Assembly: GCF_010119195.1 (NCBI RefSeq)
Contig: NZ_WRXL01000006.1
Span: 1-64,000, forward strand
Source of the DNA: Haloarcula salina
GTDB taxonomy: Archaea; Halobacteriota; Halobacteria; Halobacteriales; Haloarculaceae
Direction of reading: 5' to 3'
Length of the DNA stretch: 64,000 nucleotides
Below the pieces are notes generated by a model that did no database searches, was not told the origin of the DNA, and saw only the letters and a list, made by a program, of their open reading frames with translations. A program made the translations under genes and the position numbers. Below, piece after piece: positions 33,404 to 42,013 of this stretch (position 1 is the first letter of the stretch; every line of letters begins with the position of its first letter).

Positions 33404-33552
33404 TCGGCGACTGGCTTCGGGGGTTGTTCGAATGTGAGAAGACAGTGTATCGGGAGTGTCGTCGTTGTGGAACAACCATCGCGAACGGGGCTGAACCCGA
33501 TGCCTGTCCGCAGTGTGGGCACACTGAGGTTGCCGTCTACGAATTTCCCTGA
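33400..33552 (+). CDS. Zinc-ribbon protein, 50 residues
   Basis: The ATG at 33400 overlaps the TFB stop (ATGA), so translation is probably coupled. The protein has C-R-R-C-G (20-24) and C-P-Q-C-G (36-40), a standard two-knuckle zinc ribbon, after a short amphipathic start (M-I-G-D-W-L-R-G-L-F). Zinc ribbons of this size often contact polymerase or nucleic acid. The fixed link to a TFB suggests a helper in transcription from element promoters; this is inference. Confidence 0.7.
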   Translation: MIGDWLRGLFECEKTVYRECRRCGTTIANGAEPDACPQCGHTEVAVYEFP

Positions 33553-33618
33553 GTGGGCAGTACAGGGGGGGACTCACTTGTCGTTCGGGATAAACGGGGA
33601 AGGGTCGTTTGCGGTCGG

Positions 33619-34020
33619 TCAATCCAACGAGTCGTCGGAGTCACTATTGAGTGCCAGACTCATCAGGCCCAGTAGTGCGCCTACTACCGTCACACCACCA
33701 GCGAGACCACTACTCAAGGTGAGCAACGTGCCGTATCCCCGTGTAGTGTTCGCAACGTCGGCGAGTAAGAGTATACAGAAGCCGAGTTGAAAAACGATTA
33801 CGAGCAGGAGACTACGGATCGAGAGGCGAAAAGCGCTGGAGGGCATCAACGAGTGTTCCACTGTGGTGAATGAAGTTGTTTCGGCATTTCGCTTAGATCC
33901 ATTTTCAATTCGCACATCTACTGAGCCGAGCCTTCTCTCGTCTGACCCTGAGATGAAATAGGTATCTTGAGGATAGACTGGCTCGTTCCCCTCGATTCGA
34001 TCAGTTTGGCAAGCCTCCAC
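33619..34020 (-). CDS. Small membrane protein, unknown
   Basis: 133 residues with two hydrophobic helices near residues 68-89 and 98-124 and an acidic tail S-D-S-D-D-S-L-D. The first 60 residues are polar. The frame is open and reads like a real membrane protein, but the start is uncertain; an internal ATG before P-S-S-A-F-R-L-S is also possible. No family recognised and no operon partner on this strand. Confidence 0.45.
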   Translation of the reverse strand: MEACQTDRIEGNEPVYPQDTYFISGSDERRLGSVDVRIENGSKRNAETTSFTTVEHSLMPSSAFRLSIRSLLLVIVFQLGFCILLLADVANTTRGYGTLLTLSSGLAGGVTVVGALLGLMSLALNSDSDDSLD

Positions 34021-34080
34021 AGCACGACTGTCACCAGAGTTCGCGTATGAGGTCCCTCAATTCGAGTTCTCTGTAGTATA

Positions 34081-34145
34081 GCTCTGTTGAAACCCTCAAT
34101 CGATGATAGTTTATCGGGAGTGTGCTGAATACAGGGCGCGCATCT
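34081..34145 (+). repeat. Insertion-element end relic, copy 2
   Basis: GCTCTGTTGAAACCCTCAAT to ACAGGGCGCGCATC, with clear similarity over about 65 nt to 24511-24577 and the same orientation. Two such copies may be solo ends left by deletion, or small non-autonomous elements. Confidence 0.5.
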
Positions 34146-34162
34146 GGTATCAGAAGGGTGCT

Positions 34163-34507
34163 TCAGGCCACCTCTTCGAGTACAGACTCGCCACTGCCGT
34201 CCTGTGACTCCCATTCCCACTCATCTTCGACACGAACGCGGCCGTCGTCAAGCAGTGTGACGGTGCCAACGGAATGTCCGCTAGCAGTATCATACTCCGA
34301 ATTGATCTGTGAATATCTGATATCCCACTCACGGCCGTCGAAGGTGCCAACAAGATAGCCGTCGATGATATCTCCACCAGAGTAGTGTGCGTAAATCCGT
34401 TCTCCCTCTTGTTCGAACTGGAAGCGGGTATCGCTACTCACCTCACCATCTTCGGTGTTTGCAGTTCCAACAAGCGTCCGACCATCCAGAGAGATCTCCT
34501 CCGTCAT
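34163..34507 (-). CDS. Small beta-barrel-like protein, so-called N-acetylglutamate synthase-like
   Basis: 114 residues. The order L-D-G-R-T-L-V-G-T-A-N-T-E-D-G-E-V-S (7-24), F-E-Q-E-G-E-R-I-Y-A-H-Y-S-G-G and G-Y-L-V-G, then D-G-R-V-R-V-x-x-E-W-E-W and a final S-V-L-E-E-V matches a small family often annotated in bacteria as N-acetylglutamate synthase. That name is probably a database artefact; there is no acetyltransferase motif. It looks like a single antiparallel beta barrel of ligand-binding type. Role unknown. Confidence 0.65.
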   Translation of the reverse strand: MTEEISLDGRTLVGTANTEDGEVSSDTRFQFEQEGERIYAHYSGGDIIDGYLVGTFDGREWDIRYSQINSEYDTASGHSVGTVTLLDDGRVRVEDEWEWESQDGSGESVLEEVA

Positions 34508-34629
34508 GTGCAGTTACATCCATCGTAGAGTCAAAAAGCCGCGGTGACAAGTTCTGAATACATCCTCCGTATCTTGCACGCCACTTGCAGCAATTGTCAA
34601 ATATTCCAACAGAACCTGTAGTGTATATT

Positions 34630-34655
34630 GTGCGCCCTTCGGGATGCGGGCGCAC
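34630..34655 (+). promoter_or_regulatory. Shared promoter dyad, copy 4
   Basis: GTGCGCCC (34630-34637) pairs perfectly with GGGCGCAC (34648-34655); the loop is TTCGGGATGC. TGTATATT lies just before it and the ATG at 34679 is 23 nt downstream. Confidence 0.55.
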
Positions 34656-34678
34656 TGAGGTGCGCCGCGGAATCGATC

Positions 34679-35116
34679 ATGCACCCACTGGTAGCACTGA
34701 CGTTTTCGACCCGAGTCGCAAAGCGCGCACAGTACGAACGATTCGCAATCGAGCCAGTTGAGTCCGGCTTTCGCGTTCGCAACGAAAGTCACGCGAATCC
34801 GGCAGAACACGAGTATCTCGTCGAGATGGATGGAGCAGTCCCGACAGCGTGTACCTGTCCGGCCGACGAGCGATTCGACGGCGCGTGCAAACACCGGGTC
34901 GCGATCGCGATTCGACGCCCGGACCGTGGCTCCGCACAGTCCCCCTCCAAAGACACAACTCGCATTCGTGGCGATGGCGGCCCTTCGGTCAACTCAGATA
35001 CTGGCCACGGAATTCACTCAGACGAATCTGATTCCGACGACTGCAAGGAATGCCTACCAGACGTTCCCTGCTGGGAGTGCTACCGACAAGAACGGCGAGG
35101 GTTTGTCGACCAGTAA
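34679..35116 (+). CDS. SWIM zinc-finger protein
   Basis: 145 residues from the ATG at 34679. The SWIM motif is C-T-C-P-A-D-E-R-F-D-G-A-C-K-H (about 59-73), giving the C-x-C...C-x-H zinc set. After it comes an Asp/Ser/Gly-rich linker and a Cys-rich tail with C-K-E-C-L and C-W-E-C-Y, perhaps a second zinc site. SWIM domains bind DNA or proteins and small SWIM proteins are common in haloarchaeal accessory regions. Preceded by promoter dyad 4. The longer frame from 34628 would begin inside the dyad and is not used. Confidence 0.75.
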   Translation: MHPLVALTFSTRVAKRAQYERFAIEPVESGFRVRNESHANPAEHEYLVEMDGAVPTACTCPADERFDGACKHRVAIAIRRPDRGSAQSPSKDTTRIRGDGGPSVNSDTGHGIHSDESDSDDCKECLPDVPCWECYRQERRGFVDQ

Positions 35117-35194
35117 TACATATTTCTCTTACTAAACTTAGATGGTTAAATTTATATCTCAAACCCTGTCTTCTACAAAATAGTCGCTGAGGGA

Positions 35195-35656
35195 ATGGGT
35201 TTCCGGGGGGAAACTCACCGACTTAGTGACGACTATGGAAGAATGATGGGGGTCACACCGAATGCCGAGGAATCGGCGAACACACAGAGTCGCATCGCAC
35301 TGCTGAAACAGTACAGTCTACAGGCATCCGTTGGGGTGGTGGCACTGACACTGCTATGTGTCGAGCCGGCCGCTGCACAGGATATCGGTGAGGAGTTCTG
35401 TCAGACGGACATGGCGGTAACGATCAAGAACATCTTCACGCTGATCCAGTTCGGAGGGCCACTGGTCGGCGGCACGCTCGCACTCGGTGCAGCCGTTGCG
35501 ACGCCGATGGTCAGGCAGTCGGACATGAAACTGGAGCTCAAGCAAATCCGGACACAGGGCCTGGTTTGGGGGGTCATCGTCGCACCGCTGGCGACGACCA
35601 TCATCCAGTTCCTGCTATCGTCTGTCGTCTCGGGCGGGACGAGCTGTAACTTCTGA
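35195..35656 (+). CDS. VirB2/TrbC-like pilin candidate
   Basis: Up to 153 residues; the start may be any of three in-frame ATGs (35195, 35243, 35246). After a polar leader there is a signal-like segment A-S-V-G-V-V-A-L-T-L-L ending in A-A-A-Q near residue 62, then two more hydrophobic helices (I-F-T-L-I-Q-F-G-G-P-L-V-G-G-T-L-A-L and V-W-G-V-I-V-A-P-L-A). Signal plus two helices on a small protein, first in a gene row with VirB6- and VirB4-like proteins, is the pattern of type IV secretion pilins. Two Cys (in F-C-Q and S-C-N) may form a disulfide. Confidence 0.55.
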   Translation: MGFRGETHRLSDDYGRMMGVTPNAEESANTQSRIALLKQYSLQASVGVVALTLLCVEPAAAQDIGEEFCQTDMAVTIKNIFTLIQFGGPLVGGTLALGAAVATPMVRQSDMKLELKQIRTQGLVWGVIVAPLATTIIQFLLSSVVSGGTSCNF

Positions 35657-35660
35657 GCAG

Positions 35661-37352
35661 ATGCGACAACGCATCCTGCTCGGACTCGTCTGCCTCTGTG
35701 CCGTTCTTGGGACGGCTCTTCCGGTTGCGGGCCACCCACCGGAGGAACCAGACCACGGCATCAACGAGTCGTCGTTCTGGGACCTCTGGAGCGGCGACGA
35801 CGAGCGACAGATCCCAGCCACCGAAAACGTGTCGGCAGCGAAATCGCTCAGGGTCACGAGCGACGTGCCGCTCGACGCACCGCCGAAGGCAGTCGAGGCG
35901 TGGAACCGACGCGATATCGCCGAGATGCCCACAACCAATAGTTCGACTGTTGTCTATCCGACTGGTGCGGCACGCACTGACGGCAGATATCTCAAAGACG
36001 TGAGTGTCGCAATCGCCGGGGTCACACCGTCGACGAGAGTGCTGCTGTCTGATCGACGCCAACCGCTGTATATCGCTCCGAACGGGACGGTTCTCGGAAC
36101 GGTTGATTACCGGGTTGCCGTTCCAGAGGAGACGGATTCGTCGACGCATCGGACGGAGTGGAATGTCACCGCACACGAGATTGAATCCGTAACGCTCCTG
36201 ATGGACGGCGAGCCGGTCGCGAATACGACGACAGATTCCGTTGTCCGTCTGGACTATCGGAACCAATCGAAAAACGTCACGGGGAGCCAGCCGCTGACGC
36301 TTCGAGCAACGGCGACCGTCGAGCTGACAGAGACGAGACACAGAGAGAAAACCGTCTGTGCTCCGGTCGGCGAGAACAGAACCTGTCGGGATTACTGGAC
36401 GGGACAGACAAAGGTCCACAATGAGACGGTCACCGTCCATCAGACGCGGGAGGTGAACGTCTACGAGCCGGCGCTGTCGGGCTATCGGACGACGTATCCC
36501 AACGGCAATATGGGTGTCGTGGTCTTCCGAAGTCAGCCCTGGTACGGACTCCAGTTGCCAGCGGGAGAGATCCGCGGCATCTGGCGATTCTATGTTGCGC
36601 GTGACCAGCAGTGGGACAGGTTGGTCGAAACTGATGGAGAAACGACGACAGCACGACACTCGCCGGTGCATCCGGTCCAGGTGTACGCCTATCCCATCCG
36701 AACCGGGACGACACAGGACGCCCACCGTGACATCACGGTCCTCGATTCGTATGGGCGGATATTCCCAGCACCAGATCTCGATTCCTCGATCGCGCTGGAT
36801 ACAGTGAGTGGAACCTACGTCGGGAGTTTCGGGATCGCTGCCAGAGCACCGCCAGGAGATGGCGACCAGACGGTTCGAGCCACGGGACTCGTCCGGGGGA
36901 CACAGACTCGACTGTCACCGGACTCAACGGCGAATCTCTCAGTCAATCGCAGCGAGATCGATCTCACCGTACAGAATACGACCGCGAACACCGTGACCGT
37001 CGAGGTGACACTCACAGACGCGAACACAGGTGCGCCTATCGAGACGGCATCGCGTGGCGGCTATATCCAATTGGACGGCCAGCGGGTCAATACGACGGCG
37101 AACGGGACTGTCCAGGCGATAGTCCCTCGGCAGGGCGACGCGATCACCGCGACGTACAAACCCGACGACTGGTGGCGGACCGCGCCGGGATATGTGGGTG
37201 ATTCGGAGACCGTCCACGTCGAGGGAACCGTCCTTCGCTACGTCGACCTGCTGTTCACGCTGGGAGTTCAGGTCGGCGCACTCTTGCTGGCCGGGTTCCT
37301 GATCGACCGCATTACGGGCTGGGGCTTCTGGCCGCCGTGGAGGGACCTGTGA
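35661..37352 (+). CDS. Surface protein of the conjugation module
   Basis: 563 residues. A signal peptide (M-R-Q-R-I-L-L-G-L-V-C-L-C-A-V-L-G-T-A-L) is followed by a long beta-rich, Thr- and Asn-rich exterior part, many N-x-S/T sites, and a single C-terminal helix at about 536-553 (L-F-T-L-G-V-Q-V-G-A-L-L-L-A-G-F-L-I) with a short W-G-F-W-P-P-W tail. One C-A-P-V-G-E-N-R-T-C loop probably forms a disulfide. It begins 4 nt after the pilin-like gene and leads into the VirB6-like gene. I infer an outer part of the mating apparatus; no closer family is known to me. Confidence 0.65.
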   Translation: MRQRILLGLVCLCAVLGTALPVAGHPPEEPDHGINESSFWDLWSGDDERQIPATENVSAAKSLRVTSDVPLDAPPKAVEAWNRRDIAEMPTTNSSTVVYPTGAARTDGRYLKDVSVAIAGVTPSTRVLLSDRRQPLYIAPNGTVLGTVDYRVAVPEETDSSTHRTEWNVTAHEIESVTLLMDGEPVANTTTDSVVRLDYRNQSKNVTGSQPLTLRATATVELTETRHREKTVCAPVGENRTCRDYWTGQTKVHNETVTVHQTREVNVYEPALSGYRTTYPNGNMGVVVFRSQPWYGLQLPAGEIRGIWRFYVARDQQWDRLVETDGETTTARHSPVHPVQVYAYPIRTGTTQDAHRDITVLDSYGRIFPAPDLDSSIALDTVSGTYVGSFGIAARAPPGDGDQTVRATGLVRGTQTRLSPDSTANLSVNRSEIDLTVQNTTANTVTVEVTLTDANTGAPIETASRGGYIQLDGQRVNTTANGTVQAIVPRQGDAITATYKPDDWWRTAPGYVGDSETVHVEGTVLRYVDLLFTLGVQVGALLLAGFLIDRITGWGFWPPWRDL

Positions 37353-37365
37353 CGAAGAGGGGTCC

Positions 37366-38727
37366 GTGGTCAAGGCTGACGATCAGAGAGTCGGACGGGG
37401 AGAGTTCGACGGGCACAGCCGTCACACGGAGGAGCTGATGCAGACACTGGGAGACGTCTTCGTCGACTCATTCGAGCGATTCCTCGAGAAACTGTCCGAC
37501 TCGGTGTTCGGCTTCGTCGGCGACAACGTCGAAGCGCTGGTCGACCTCATCGTAACGACACCGCGCCCGGACGCGATATTCAACGCACCGACGAATGGCG
37601 GATGGCCATCGCTGTACACCTACTACTGGGAGACGATGGTGCCGCTGTCGCTCTTGCTGTGGGCGCTCTCGCTCGGCGTGGTCATCTTCCTGGAATCGAC
37701 GAGCCACCTGTTCAGCGGCTACCACCGAACGAAGCTGAAAAAGCGGGCCTTTGCGGGCCTACTCGGCATTCTGTCTTGGTGGTGGCTGGCCGCAATCTCA
37801 TTGCGATTCGTCGACGGTCTGGTCGAGTTTCTCGTGCCGAACCTCGACAGTATCGGACTGTTCGAGACGGTGTCATTCGGTGCGATGGGAGTTGCGGGGA
37901 TGACGCTCGCGGCGTCACTCGACGTGGCGATTTTCCTCGTGCTCGCGCTCATCTATCTCGTGCGCCAGATGGTACTGTACCTGTACGTGCTGTTGGTGCC
38001 GCTGGTGATCGTCTTCTGGGTTCCAGGAGTCGGTCCGTTCGCCCCTGTTGCACGACTAATGTCGCGACTCGCGGGCTTTTACGTCCCGTTCCTGTTCATG
38101 GCGGTGCCGGTTGCGGTGCTGTTCCGTCTGGGGAAGGTGCTTGGTGATTCGGTCACACTGTCAATCGGTGGGTTCGGCCAGTGGTTGCTGGCGATCGTCA
38201 CGCCACTGATCGCGATTATCGTCCCATTCGTGCTGTTCTGGCAAGCTGGGGCCCTGTTCTTCATGGTCGACCGGGCGTCTCAGCACAGTTCACGCCGGCG
38301 TGTACACGACCGGAAAGAACGGGTGGAGAACACCGGCGAACAGGGAGTGCTGGGTGTGAAGAACCTCCGACGAGGACTCGCCGGTCAGTCGGCGATCAGA
38401 GCCAGCGGCCAAACCGTGCTTAGATCGGGGTCATCCCGGGCACACGCTGTCGGCCAGAAGGCGTCGCGAGCGAGGGGAACGCTTCGCTCCAGACTCGGCA
38501 GATCATCGACCGAGAGGTCGGGATTCAGCGATCGGAACCGCTCTGGTTCTTCCGAGAAATCAAGCGACGACACGAGTCGAGACGACGGTGAGAGGACAGC
38601 GAATCGGGACGAAACAGAACCGACCGACGCGGAGGCGTCCGGTGAGAGAGGGTCCGAGCCTGAATCGACTGAAACAGACGATTCGGACTCTGACTCGGAT
38701 GATGACACGCCACGGTACATCTACTGA
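37366..38727 (+). CDS. VirB6/TrbL-like multi-spanning membrane protein
   Basis: 453 residues from a GTG 13 nt behind the previous gene; an ATG at 37438 is a possible alternative. Six or seven membrane helices lie between about residues 90 and 310, including L-S-L-L-L-W-A-L-S-L-G-V-V-I-F-L, L-L-G-I-L-S-W-W-W-L-A, V-L-L-V-P-L-V-I-V-F-W and V-T-P-L-I-A-I-I-V-P-F-V-L. The last 140 residues are hydrophilic, Arg/Ser-rich then Asp/Glu-rich, and probably cytoplasmic. Topology and position fit the VirB6/TrbL channel component of type IV secretion; sequence alone is too diverged for proof. Confidence 0.6.
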   Translation: MVKADDQRVGRGEFDGHSRHTEELMQTLGDVFVDSFERFLEKLSDSVFGFVGDNVEALVDLIVTTPRPDAIFNAPTNGGWPSLYTYYWETMVPLSLLLWALSLGVVIFLESTSHLFSGYHRTKLKKRAFAGLLGILSWWWLAAISLRFVDGLVEFLVPNLDSIGLFETVSFGAMGVAGMTLAASLDVAIFLVLALIYLVRQMVLYLYVLLVPLVIVFWVPGVGPFAPVARLMSRLAGFYVPFLFMAVPVAVLFRLGKVLGDSVTLSIGGFGQWLLAIVTPLIAIIVPFVLFWQAGALFFMVDRASQHSSRRRVHDRKERVENTGEQGVLGVKNLRRGLAGQSAIRASGQTVLRSGSSRAHAVGQKASRARGTLRSRLGRSSTERSGFSDRNRSGSSEKSSDDTSRDDGERTANRDETEPTDAEASGERGSEPESTETDDSDSDSDDDTPRYIY

Positions 38728-38729
38728 CA

Positions 38730-39743
38730 ATGGTTGAGAGAAATCCTGCGAAACGAATCCCGAAGTCGCTCGGCACAGAAACGAAGCTGCTGGGGTCCTA
38801 TACCCTCGGTGACGCTGGCGTGGCGCTGTTGCCGGCCGTCGCCGTCGTCTTGCTCGGACAGTTACTTGTCCCGCCGTCAACGCGGGTCGGTGGCTACGGG
38901 ATCCAGACACTACTGCTTCCGATTGCCGCAGTTGCTGTCGGTGTGGGTGCGGTGTTCGTGTACGTAACACCGGCGTACACGTCGAGTCTCGACTGGCTAC
39001 TGATGATGCTCCGGTTTCACACGAATGCGACCGAAGAAGCGCATGCGGAGACGGTTGACCATCATCAACTCAAGCGCGTGTATCCGATGCAGGACGTAAT
39101 CGAGCGCCGTGACGGTGCGGTCATCGGCCTCGTTCGAGTATCGCCGCCGTCGATGGCGCTGGCGACGGCAGACGAGTGGGCCTCGGTGGCGGATGGCTTT
39201 CAGGACTTTCTGAACACGTCGGTGACGTTCCCGATACAGATCTACTCGACGACACAGTCGTTCCCCGTCGAGACGTACCTCGACCACTATCGTGACCGAC
39301 TGGACGATCCCGACGTGAAGGCGAACCCACAGTTGCAGACGCTCATCGAGCGTTATGTCGAATGGTACGAACGGGACCTGGCCGCTCGCCAGATGACGAT
39401 TCGGGACCACTACGTCATCGTCACAGTCTCGCCGGAGGAGGTCCAGTTCGAGCAAGAGAGCGTACTGTCGGCACTCGGCGACGTGCCTGTCCTCGGCGTG
39501 TTCGTCCGAGCAATGACCGCACCACCGCTCGAAGTACAACGCAAGGCGCTGTTCGAGACGCTCGACGAGCGCCTGTCTCGTGTGCAGTCCGGCATTCGTG
39601 ACCTCGACGGTTGTGAGGCAATGGTCGTGGATGCGAGCGAGGGGGCGAAGGTCATCAGTGAGTTCTGGGCCGGCCAGACGCTAGAATACGGTGATTTCGA
39701 GCAGACACTCCGGACGCGCCCGCTCGTGGGAGAACGACCATGA
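38730..39743 (+). CDS. PrgI/VirB3-like protein with VirB4-type N-terminal region
   Basis: 337 residues. Two N-terminal helices (about 30-46 and 60-80) follow a start P-A-K-R-I-P-K-S-L-G-T-E-T-K-L-L-G-S-Y-T, as in PrgI/VirB3 proteins. The soluble rest (L-K-R-V-Y-P-M-Q-D-V-I-E-R-R-D-G-A-V-I-G and V-R-V-S-P-P-S-M) looks like the N-terminal domain of VirB4/TraC ATPases. The 3' end overlaps the VirB4-like ATPase gene by 4 nt. Thus VirB3 and the VirB4 N-terminus seem to be one polypeptide here with the motor domain separate. Confidence 0.6.
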   Translation: MVERNPAKRIPKSLGTETKLLGSYTLGDAGVALLPAVAVVLLGQLLVPPSTRVGGYGIQTLLLPIAAVAVGVGAVFVYVTPAYTSSLDWLLMMLRFHTNATEEAHAETVDHHQLKRVYPMQDVIERRDGAVIGLVRVSPPSMALATADEWASVADGFQDFLNTSVTFPIQIYSTTQSFPVETYLDHYRDRLDDPDVKANPQLQTLIERYVEWYERDLAARQMTIRDHYVIVTVSPEEVQFEQESVLSALGDVPVLGVFVRAMTAPPLEVQRKALFETLDERLSRVQSGIRDLDGCEAMVVDASEGAKVISEFWAGQTLEYGDFEQTLRTRPLVGERP

Positions 39744-41671
39744 CGTGGGACTGGCTTCCTTTCGGTGGTAACAGCGAGGCAGGCCACGAAGAGGGACCGC
39801 CTACAGACGGCGAGCCATCGTTCGAGGTGGTCGAGCGAGAGAGTGATCAGGCGCTGGATACACCGGAATCGATCCATCAGTCTCTCGTCGCACCATCGGA
39901 ACTCGAACGGACACCGACCGCAGTCCGAACTGGTGAGCGATGGGCACGAACCCAGTGGATCGGACAGTTTCCAGATGCACCGAGAGATGGTCTCTTCGAA
40001 AACTTGTATTCGACAGCCGAGACACGGACAACGGACATCTCGCTGCACATCACACCACGGGACACTGAGACGACGCTGGATTCCCTGGAGAACAAGATCG
40101 AGGACTTAGAGGCGGAGATGGAGTACCTCTCGGAGAAGCGCCGGGCAGGGTCCCGCGGTGTCAGCAAGGACTTACAGGACTACCAGGAACTGTACGACAT
40201 GCTTCGGAACACGTCGATGGAGGCGTTCGACGTCTCGATGTATCTCACCGAGCGCGGTGAGACGCGCGAGGATGTGACGGGCGATGCGGTGGCGAACACG
40301 GCGAGGCGAGCGCCAGCGAACCTCACACCAGTAACGCCGCGCTGGTCGCAACTGGACGCCCTGGTATCGGCGAGTCCAGTGGGTGTAGACAAGCTGAATC
40401 TGGAACAGGAGACGCAGACGCCGATGCTGGGAGGTGCGCTGGGTGCGATGTTTCCGTTCGTCGCGGGGGCGCTGGCCGAACACGGCATCGAGTACGGGAC
40501 GTACGCGCTCAACGAGAGTCCCCTGTTGCTCGACCGATTCGCCAGACAAACGGGCTACTGTATGATGGTGATCGGAAAACTCGGTGCGGGAAAGTCCTTC
40601 TCGACGAAACTACAACTCCTCCGGCGTGCGATGCACGATCAGGACACGGTGCTGGTGATGCTAGACCCGCTGGAAGGATTCGCGACGCTCAATGAGGCAC
40701 TAGGTGGTGAGCGCGTTACCGTGGGTGGATCACGGGCGTTCAACCCACTGGAGATCCAGCCAACACCTTCGTCAGTGTTAGACTCGGTGCCGGATCTGGA
40801 CCCCTGGGCCGAGCAGGTCGCGTGGGTGCTCACGTTCTTCGAGACGTTCTTCGAACACGTGGCAGGGAATCCACTGGATGATCGGAAGCAGACGCTTCGA
40901 CGGTGCGTACAGGAGACGTACGAACAGCAGGGCATCACCCGAGACCCAGCGACACACGACCAGCCGTCGCCGACCGTTCGCGATGTCATCGACGTGCTCG
41001 AACAACTGCTGGAGGAACCCGGCGAGTTCGGCTATGTCACTGAAGGCGAGCAGGAGAACGTCCGATCCGATGCGGAGTCACTGTTGATCGATCTACGGCC
41101 GTCGTTCAGAGAAGGTGGTGACCTCGCGAACTTGGCTGAGCCGACGGAGTTCGACATCTCGAACGACGTGGTGTATCTCGACTTGCATCAAGAGGAGGGG
41201 ACGCGCGGGCGGTCAGAGACGAGTCTGATGATGCAGGTGCTGTTCAACGCAGTGTACGAACGGGCAAAGCAGACGGACAAACGGGTGGTATTCGCCATCG
41301 ACGAAGCGCACTACCTGATGAACGATGCGACGTCGCTGGACTTCCTCGAAACGGCCGTGCGCCACAGTCGCCACTACGACATCTCGCTACAGTTCATCAC
41401 ACAGACCGGCGGCGAGTTCGCATTGACACCCGAGGCTCGGACGATTGCGAACCTCTGTTCGATGACGATTATTCATCGCGTCGACGAGGCAGCCGATCAA
41501 CTTGCGGACTGGTTCGGTCTGAGCGAGCGCGAGGTCGAGTGGGTCCAGACCGCGACGGCTGGCAACGGCACTGACGGCTACTCTGAAGCGTTGCTTGGCG
41601 TCGACGAAGAGGGCTGGTTCCCGATTCGAATCCGGGCCAGCGAGTACGAAGTTGACGTTATTGGGGACTGA
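39740..41671 (+). CDS. VirB4/TraC-like conjugation ATPase
   Basis: 643 residues. Walker A is G-K-L-G-A-G-K-S-F-S-T-K-L (about 277-289) and Walker B is V-V-F-A-I-D-E-A-H-Y-L-M (about 514-525). F-I-T-Q-T-G-G-E-F near 552-560 is the following Gln-containing sensor of the HerA/FtsK/VirB4 superfamily. A coiled-coil stretch with E-N-K-I-E-D-L-E-A-E-M-E-Y-L lies at about 115-130. The enzyme is expected to power pilus assembly or DNA transfer at the membrane. It closes a five-gene row with 4-nt overlaps or short gaps. No relaxase or TraD coupling protein is seen nearby. Confidence 0.88.
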   Translation: MTWDWLPFGGNSEAGHEEGPPTDGEPSFEVVERESDQALDTPESIHQSLVAPSELERTPTAVRTGERWARTQWIGQFPDAPRDGLFENLYSTAETRTTDISLHITPRDTETTLDSLENKIEDLEAEMEYLSEKRRAGSRGVSKDLQDYQELYDMLRNTSMEAFDVSMYLTERGETREDVTGDAVANTARRAPANLTPVTPRWSQLDALVSASPVGVDKLNLEQETQTPMLGGALGAMFPFVAGALAEHGIEYGTYALNESPLLLDRFARQTGYCMMVIGKLGAGKSFSTKLQLLRRAMHDQDTVLVMLDPLEGFATLNEALGGERVTVGGSRAFNPLEIQPTPSSVLDSVPDLDPWAEQVAWVLTFFETFFEHVAGNPLDDRKQTLRRCVQETYEQQGITRDPATHDQPSPTVRDVIDVLEQLLEEPGEFGYVTEGEQENVRSDAESLLIDLRPSFREGGDLANLAEPTEFDISNDVVYLDLHQEEGTRGRSETSLMMQVLFNAVYERAKQTDKRVVFAIDEAHYLMNDATSLDFLETAVRHSRHYDISLQFITQTGGEFALTPEARTIANLCSMTIIHRVDEAADQLADWFGLSEREVEWVQTATAGNGTDGYSEALLGVDEEGWFPIRIRASEYEVDVIGD

Positions 41672-41776
41672 GAAATATCAATCGCAACTGAGTAGCGTAG
41701 ACACCAAGCAACACCGAAGTCCTGCGGGAAGAACACGAACCTCATCGATTCAGGAAGGAACGGATCTGGGGTTCTT

Positions 41777-41947
41777 CTAGACGAGACCATTGACGAGCGA
41801 CTCAATGTCCCCAACGTGAAGTCGTAGGTCGAACGACGAGTTTGTCGCCCCGAGTAGATCACGACGGACGTAGTAAGTCAGAGCGTCGAGTCGGTTGGCG
41901 ACGGACCGGTTATCGACCGGTGTGACGGTGAGATCAACAGCTGCCAC
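41777..41947 (-). CDS. Possible small protein of 56 residues
   Basis: From a GTG at 41947 the minus strand reads A-A-V-D-L-T-V-T-P-V-D-N-R-S-V-A and R-L-D-A-L-T-Y-Y-V-R-R-D-L-L-G, ending at 41777. Composition is protein-like and acidic-balanced, better than chance frames nearby. It may also be the tail of a gene cut upstream. No family recognised. Confidence 0.35.
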   Translation of the reverse strand: MAAVDLTVTPVDNRSVANRLDALTYYVRRDLLGATNSSFDLRLHVGDIESLVNGLV

Positions 41948-42013
41948 CGCAACTCGATGTAACGTTCAACTCGGACCAGTAGGCAGACAGCTCACGGAAT
42001 ACGTGTATTTTTG

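Noticed and set aside
35601-36725. 374-codon frame antisense to the surface-protein gene
   Set aside because: Arg- and Cys-rich composition unlike haloarchaeal proteins; the plus-strand frame has a signal peptide, membrane anchor and proper gene spacing.
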